Below, one piece after another: positions 5,119 to 8,002 of a stretch of 8,002 nt of DNA. The DNA lies in NCBI GenBank assembly GCA_900319595.1, contig ONOZ01000038.1:1-8002 (forward strand), written 5' to 3'. This DNA is from an uncultured Bacteroidales bacterium. GTDB lineage: Bacteria; Bacteroidota; Bacteroidia; Bacteroidales; P3. A model generated the notes under the pieces. That model did not search any database. It was given only the letters and a program-made list of their open reading frames with translations, and had not been told where the DNA came from. How positions within the stretch are numbered: position 1 is the first letter of the stretch; each line of letters opens with the position of its first letter. The position numbers were made by a program, and so were the translations under genes.

Positions 5119-7020
5119 ATGAAAAATAACTTTGATTATACTATATTAGATAAAATAGATACTCCACAAGATATTAAAAATTTAAATCTTGGGGAACTAA
5201 AAACTCTTTGCTCAGAATTAAGACATTATATTATAGAGGTATTAAGTGAAAATCCCGGGCATTTAGCATCATCTTTGGGGACAGTTGAACTAATAGTTGC
5301 ACTGCATTATCTTTTTGATGTGCCAAATGACACTTTGGTTTTTGACGTTGGACATCAGGCTTACGCACACAAGGTACTTACAGGTAGGAAAGAGCAATTT
5401 AAACAAATAAGAAAACTTCATGGATTAAGCGGTTTTCCAAAAAGGAGTGAAAGTGCTTATGATTGTTTTGGAACGGGGCATGCCTCTACTTCAGTTTCTG
5501 CATCTTTGGGAATGGCAATAGCAGATAAAATCATGGGCAATGATAATAACTTTCATATTGCAGTAATTGGAGATGGGAGTATGACTGGTGGAATGGCGTT
5601 TGAGGCTTTGAATCATGCAGGAAGTACAAATGCTAATTCGTTGGTAATACTCAACGACAACGGAATAAGTATAGACAAACGTGTTGGTGCAATGAGTGGA
5701 TACTTTACTCAAATAACATCATCACACAAATACAACAAAATAAAGAATCAACTTTGGAATGCAATGGGAGGCAATAAGAATGCCAACACAGAGCATCTTA
5801 ACTTTTTTAGAAGAATCTTACTATTCTTTAAAAGTCTTTTTGCTGGACAAAGTAATTTCTTTGAGGCATTGCATATAAGGTATTTTGGACCAATTGACGG
5901 ACACGATTTAAAATCTTTAGTTTCTACGATAGAGAAATTAAAAAATATTCAAGGACCTAAACTATTGCATATCATAACAACCAAAGGAAAAGGATTGTCT
6001 ATTGCAGAAAACAATCCAACTATATATCATGCACCGGGAGTTTTTGATGCTAAAACGGGCGAAATAGAAAAAAAACAAATAGATAATAATAAGCCTTTGA
6101 AATTTTCGGAAGTTTTTGGCAAAAGTTTAGTGGAATTAGCAGAAAAATATGATAATATTGTAGCAATTACTCCTGCCATGCTATCTGGCTCATGCTTAAA
6201 TGATATGAATACACGTTTTGCAGACCGAACTTTTGATGTTGGTATAGCAGAAGAACATGCTGTTACATTATCTGCAGGATTCGCAACTCGCAATATTCGT
6301 CCTTTCTGCTGTGTATATTCATCATTTTTACAGCGTTCGTTTGACCAAATTATTCATGATGTGGCTTTACAAAATCTTGCTGTAACATTTTGTATTGATA
6401 GGGCAGGTTTGGTCGGCGATGACGGAGCAACTCACCACGGAGTATTTGATTTGTCATACCTTAATATGATTCCAAATATGATTATCTCTGCTCCAAAAGA
6501 CGAAGTGGAGATGCGTAACCTTATGTATACTTCTTTATTTGTTGATAAACCTTTCTCTATTCGCTACCCGCGGGGTAATGGATTTATTGCAGATTGGAAA
6601 CAAGATTTTTCTAAAATAGAGGTTGGTAAAGCCGAAGAATTGCAAAGCGGAAATGGTGTTGCGGTATTATTTATTGGTACTATTGGCAAGGAATGTGCAG
6701 ATGCAGTGGAGGAATTAAAAAAAGAAAATAAAAATATAGGACTTTATTATTTCCGTTTCTTAAAACCTTTGGACGAGAATATGTTAAAAAAGATTTTTGA
6801 TTCTTACGAACATATTATTACCGTAGAGGACGGAGTGAAGATTGGAGGATTTGGTTGGAGTATAGAAAATTACGCAAAACAAAAGGGATACGAAAATAAT
6901 GTTGAGGTACTTGGTATAGATGATAAGTTTATTGAACAAGGTAGTATAAAGGAATTAAAAGAAATTTGCGGTATAGACAAAGAGGGAATAAAAAAGAAAA
7001 TTTGCAAAAAGTTAGAGTAA
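5119..7020 (+). CDS. dxs: 1-deoxy-D-xylulose-5-phosphate synthase
   Basis: Thiamine-diphosphate enzyme that condenses pyruvate with glyceraldehyde 3-phosphate to DXP, the entry step of the MEP pathway to IPP/DMAPP (and a precursor for thiamine and pyridoxal). The protein is 633 residues, the usual length. In order: NPGHLASSLG at 45-54 with active-site His48; FDVGHQAYAHKVLTGR at 75-90; FGTGHASTS at 117-125; ThDP/Mg motif GDGSMTGGMAFEALNHAG at 151-168 ending at LNDN 178-181; YFGPIDGHD at 255-263; the pyrimidine-binding domain with FDVGIAEEHAVT at 372-383 (catalytic Glu378); DRAGLVGDDGATHHG at 427-441; IRYPRGNG at 481-488; and the C-terminal domain ending in VLGIDDKFIEQGS. The start is set at ATG 5119. 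An upstream in-frame TTG at 5083 overlaps the -7 box and would precede the transcript start. Its product supplies isoprenoid units, including the undecaprenyl carrier that flippases such as the preceding gene use. Confidence 0.96.
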   Translation: MKNNFDYTILDKIDTPQDIKNLNLGELKTLCSELRHYIIEVLSENPGHLASSLGTVELIVALHYLFDVPNDTLVFDVGHQAYAHKVLTGRKEQFKQIRKLHGLSGFPKRSESAYDCFGTGHASTSVSASLGMAIADKIMGNDNNFHIAVIGDGSMTGGMAFEALNHAGSTNANSLVILNDNGISIDKRVGAMSGYFTQITSSHKYNKIKNQLWNAMGGNKNANTEHLNFFRRILLFFKSLFAGQSNFFEALHIRYFGPIDGHDLKSLVSTIEKLKNIQGPKLLHIITTKGKGLSIAENNPTIYHAPGVFDAKTGEIEKKQIDNNKPLKFSEVFGKSLVELAEKYDNIVAITPAMLSGSCLNDMNTRFADRTFDVGIAEEHAVTLSAGFATRNIRPFCCVYSSFLQRSFDQIIHDVALQNLAVTFCIDRAGLVGDDGATHHGVFDLSYLNMIPNMIISAPKDEVEMRNLMYTSLFVDKPFSIRYPRGNGFIADWKQDFSKIEVGKAEELQSGNGVAVLFIGTIGKECADAVEELKKENKNIGLYYFRFLKPLDENMLKKIFDSYEHIITVEDGVKIGGFGWSIENYAKQKGYENNVEVLGIDDKFIEQGSIKELKEICGIDKEGIKKKICKKLE

Positions 7021-7022
7021 AA

Positions 7023-7054
7023 TTTGGTTGCAAAAAATTAATTTTATAATTTTG
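7023..7054 (+). promoter_or_regulatory. Upstream promoter (P1) of the Omp28-like gene
   Basis: TTTG at 7023-7026, a 20-base spacer, then TAATTTTG at 7047-7054 followed by C. The spacing is identical to that of the dxs promoter and both boxes fit the Bacteroidetes consensus. The -33 box begins only three bases after the dxs stop codon. A start near 7061 would leave a leader of roughly 87 bases before the ATG at 7149. Confidence 0.6.
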
Positions 7055-7127
7055 CGGAACAATTTTAATAATCAGAAGTAAAAATTTAGTAACTTCGCAA
7101 AAAAAATAATTAATCAGAGTAATTAAT
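7047..7127 (+). repeat. Imperfect tandem duplication in the leader/promoter region of the Omp28-like gene
   Basis: Two similar modules about 42-43 bases apart. The first has TAATTTTGC at 7047-7055 and AATCAGA at 7070-7076; the second has TAACTTCGC at 7090-7098 and AATCAGA at 7112-7118. The stretch between box and AATCAGA is A/T-rich in both, differing in length by one base. A shorter exact direct repeat, TAATTAAT, lies at 7107-7114 and 7120-7127. The second box may act as a downstream promoter P2 (TAnnTTCG variant, no clear -33) giving a leader of about 45 bases, or may be a decayed copy. Otherwise this gap holds nothing I recognise. Confidence 0.35.
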
Positions 7128-7148
7128 AACTATTTAAAATACAAAGAC

Positions 7149-8002
7149 ATGAAAAGATTATTATTCGCAGTAGCAGGTTTAGTTCTTGGATTCGGAACAT
7201 CTGCACAGACACCTACAATCGTTAGTACTGATTCTCAGAATCGTAACGTCGTAATAGAGGAATACACTGGTATTAATTGCACTTGGTGTCCTGATGGACA
7301 TAAGATGGTGCAGGAGTTTGCTGATAATAACCCAGGTAGAGTAATTCCTATCAACATTCACACGGGAGGTTTTGCTAACGGAGTGTATACTACCAATTAT
7401 GGCACAAATATCGAAGCTCAAGCCAGCGTTGAGGGTTACCCTTCTGGAAGTGTTAACCGTAATGTATCTGGTTGCAAAGTTATTGCTTATGATAGGGGTA
7501 GATTCGCTCCAGAAGGGAGGACTATTATGTCACAAACATCTCCTGTTAACATAGCAGCAACAGCAACTATTGATTGCAAGACACTAGAAGTTAAGGTTTA
7601 TGTTGAGGCTTACTATACAGCTAACGTTAATCAAAAGTTTAATATGCTTAATATTGCATTGTTGCAAAACAACATACTTGGTCAACAGACAGGAATGGAT
7701 AAAAATCCTGCTCAAGTTGTAGATGGTAAGTATAAACACAATCATATGTTCCGTGATTTCTTGACAGGACAATGGGGCGACACTATTGGAAAGAATGATG
7801 AGGGAGTTATTACTGCTGGGACATTTTTTTCAAAAACTTATACTTATACATTGCCTGAGAAAATATCAAACGAAAACGTTGTTATGGGAGATTTAGACTT
7901 TGTTGTCTTTGTTGCTGACGGCGAAGTTTCAGGTTGTTCTTCGTTGAACGCTCCTAATATTTGGACGGGTATAAGCGTTGAACCAGAATACACTAATATG
8001 GA
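7149..8002 (+). CDS. Omp28-family exported protein with thioredoxin-like CxxC domain (3' end outside window)
   Basis: The frame is open from the ATG at 7149 to the right edge, 284 codons plus two bases, with no stop, so the C-terminus is missing. Residues 1-19 are a Sec signal peptide (MKRLL, hydrophobic AVAGLVLGFG, then TSA before Gln20, a typical signal peptidase I site). It is followed by VVIEEYTGINCTWCPDGH at 34-51, the hallmark of Omp28-related proteins: a thioredoxin-like fold with Cys44-x-x-Cys47, supported by a probable cis-proline loop GYPSG at 96-100. The rest is beta-rich (VNIAATATIDCKTLEVKVYV at 133-152; FVVFVADGEVSGC at 251-263). Omp28 of Porphyromonas gingivalis is a surface/outer-membrane protein; whether members are redox-active or adhesins is unclear. 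Many relatives end in a T9SS sorting domain, which cannot be checked here. No Shine-Dalgarno is visible; the leader is A-rich. Family call fairly firm, function open. Confidence 0.85.
   Translation, partial: MKRLLFAVAGLVLGFGTSAQTPTIVSTDSQNRNVVIEEYTGINCTWCPDGHKMVQEFADNNPGRVIPINIHTGGFANGVYTTNYGTNIEAQASVEGYPSGSVNRNVSGCKVIAYDRGRFAPEGRTIMSQTSPVNIAATATIDCKTLEVKVYVEAYYTANVNQKFNMLNIALLQNNILGQQTGMDKNPAQVVDGKYKHNHMFRDFLTGQWGDTIGKNDEGVITAGTFFSKTYTYTLPEKISNENVVMGDLDFVVFVADGEVSGCSSLNAPNIWTGISVEPEYTNM

Noticed and set aside
7021..7046. Intrinsic terminator after dxs
   Set aside because: No GC-rich hairpin with a T-tract is present; the region begins the next gene's promoter three bases after the dxs stop.
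7107..7127. TAATTAAT direct repeat as a distinct operator
   Set aside because: An 8-base AT-only repeat is easily produced by chance in this very AT-rich gap; mentioned only as part of the duplicated leader.
7179..7772. Short open frames on both strands inside the last gene
   Set aside because: The Omp28-like frame runs uninterrupted from 7149 to the edge with signal peptide and family motifs, so these short frames are shadows.

Overview
The window looks like a chromosomal segment of a low-G+C member of the Bacteroidota (Bacteroidetes). Three things support this. A protein at the left edge ends in a type IX secretion (T9SS) type A C-terminal sorting domain. An Omp28-family exported protein sits at the right edge. 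The intergenic gaps carry Bacteroidetes-type promoters (-33 TTTG, -7 TAnnTTTG) and no evident Shine-Dalgarno sequences. The genus cannot be fixed from the sequence.

Layout: (1) 1-488, plus strand: the 3' end of a secreted fibronectin-type-III-like / T9SS protein. (2) 493-528: a strong hairpin with A- and T-tracts that can terminate both this gene and the convergent operon. (3) 3403-537, minus strand: a probable operon purE -> NMP-kinase-like/dCMP deaminase fusion -> serS, i.e. purine synthesis, pyrimidine deoxynucleotide supply and tRNA charging. (4) 3404-3546: a divergent intergenic region with one -7 box per strand. (5) 3547-5046, plus: a 14-helix oligosaccharide/lipid-linked flippase. (6) 5119-7020, plus: dxs, the first enzyme of the MEP isoprenoid pathway, with its own promoter. 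(7) 7021-7148: a promoter region with a partly duplicated module. (8) 7149 to the right edge, plus: an Omp28-like exported protein with a thioredoxin-type CxxC motif, cut off by the window. No gene-free gap exceeds 150 bases.

Most of the content is ordinary housekeeping and envelope biology. The most notable item is the 339-residue protein that joins an intact P-loop nucleotide-kinase-like domain to a dCMP deaminase. Its plan resembles fungal Dcd1 and, more loosely, the anti-phage AvcD/dCTP deaminases, but its genomic setting is housekeeping. A second theme is that a nearly identical extended -7 element (TAATTTTGC or a close variant) precedes every plus- or minus-strand transcription unit whose start lies in the window. 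In two cases this element itself creates a TTG that could be mistaken for a start codon, so the flippase and dxs starts are placed at downstream ATGs. No RNA genes, CRISPR arrays or insertion sequences were seen. I found no convincing evidence for a wholly new multi-gene system.
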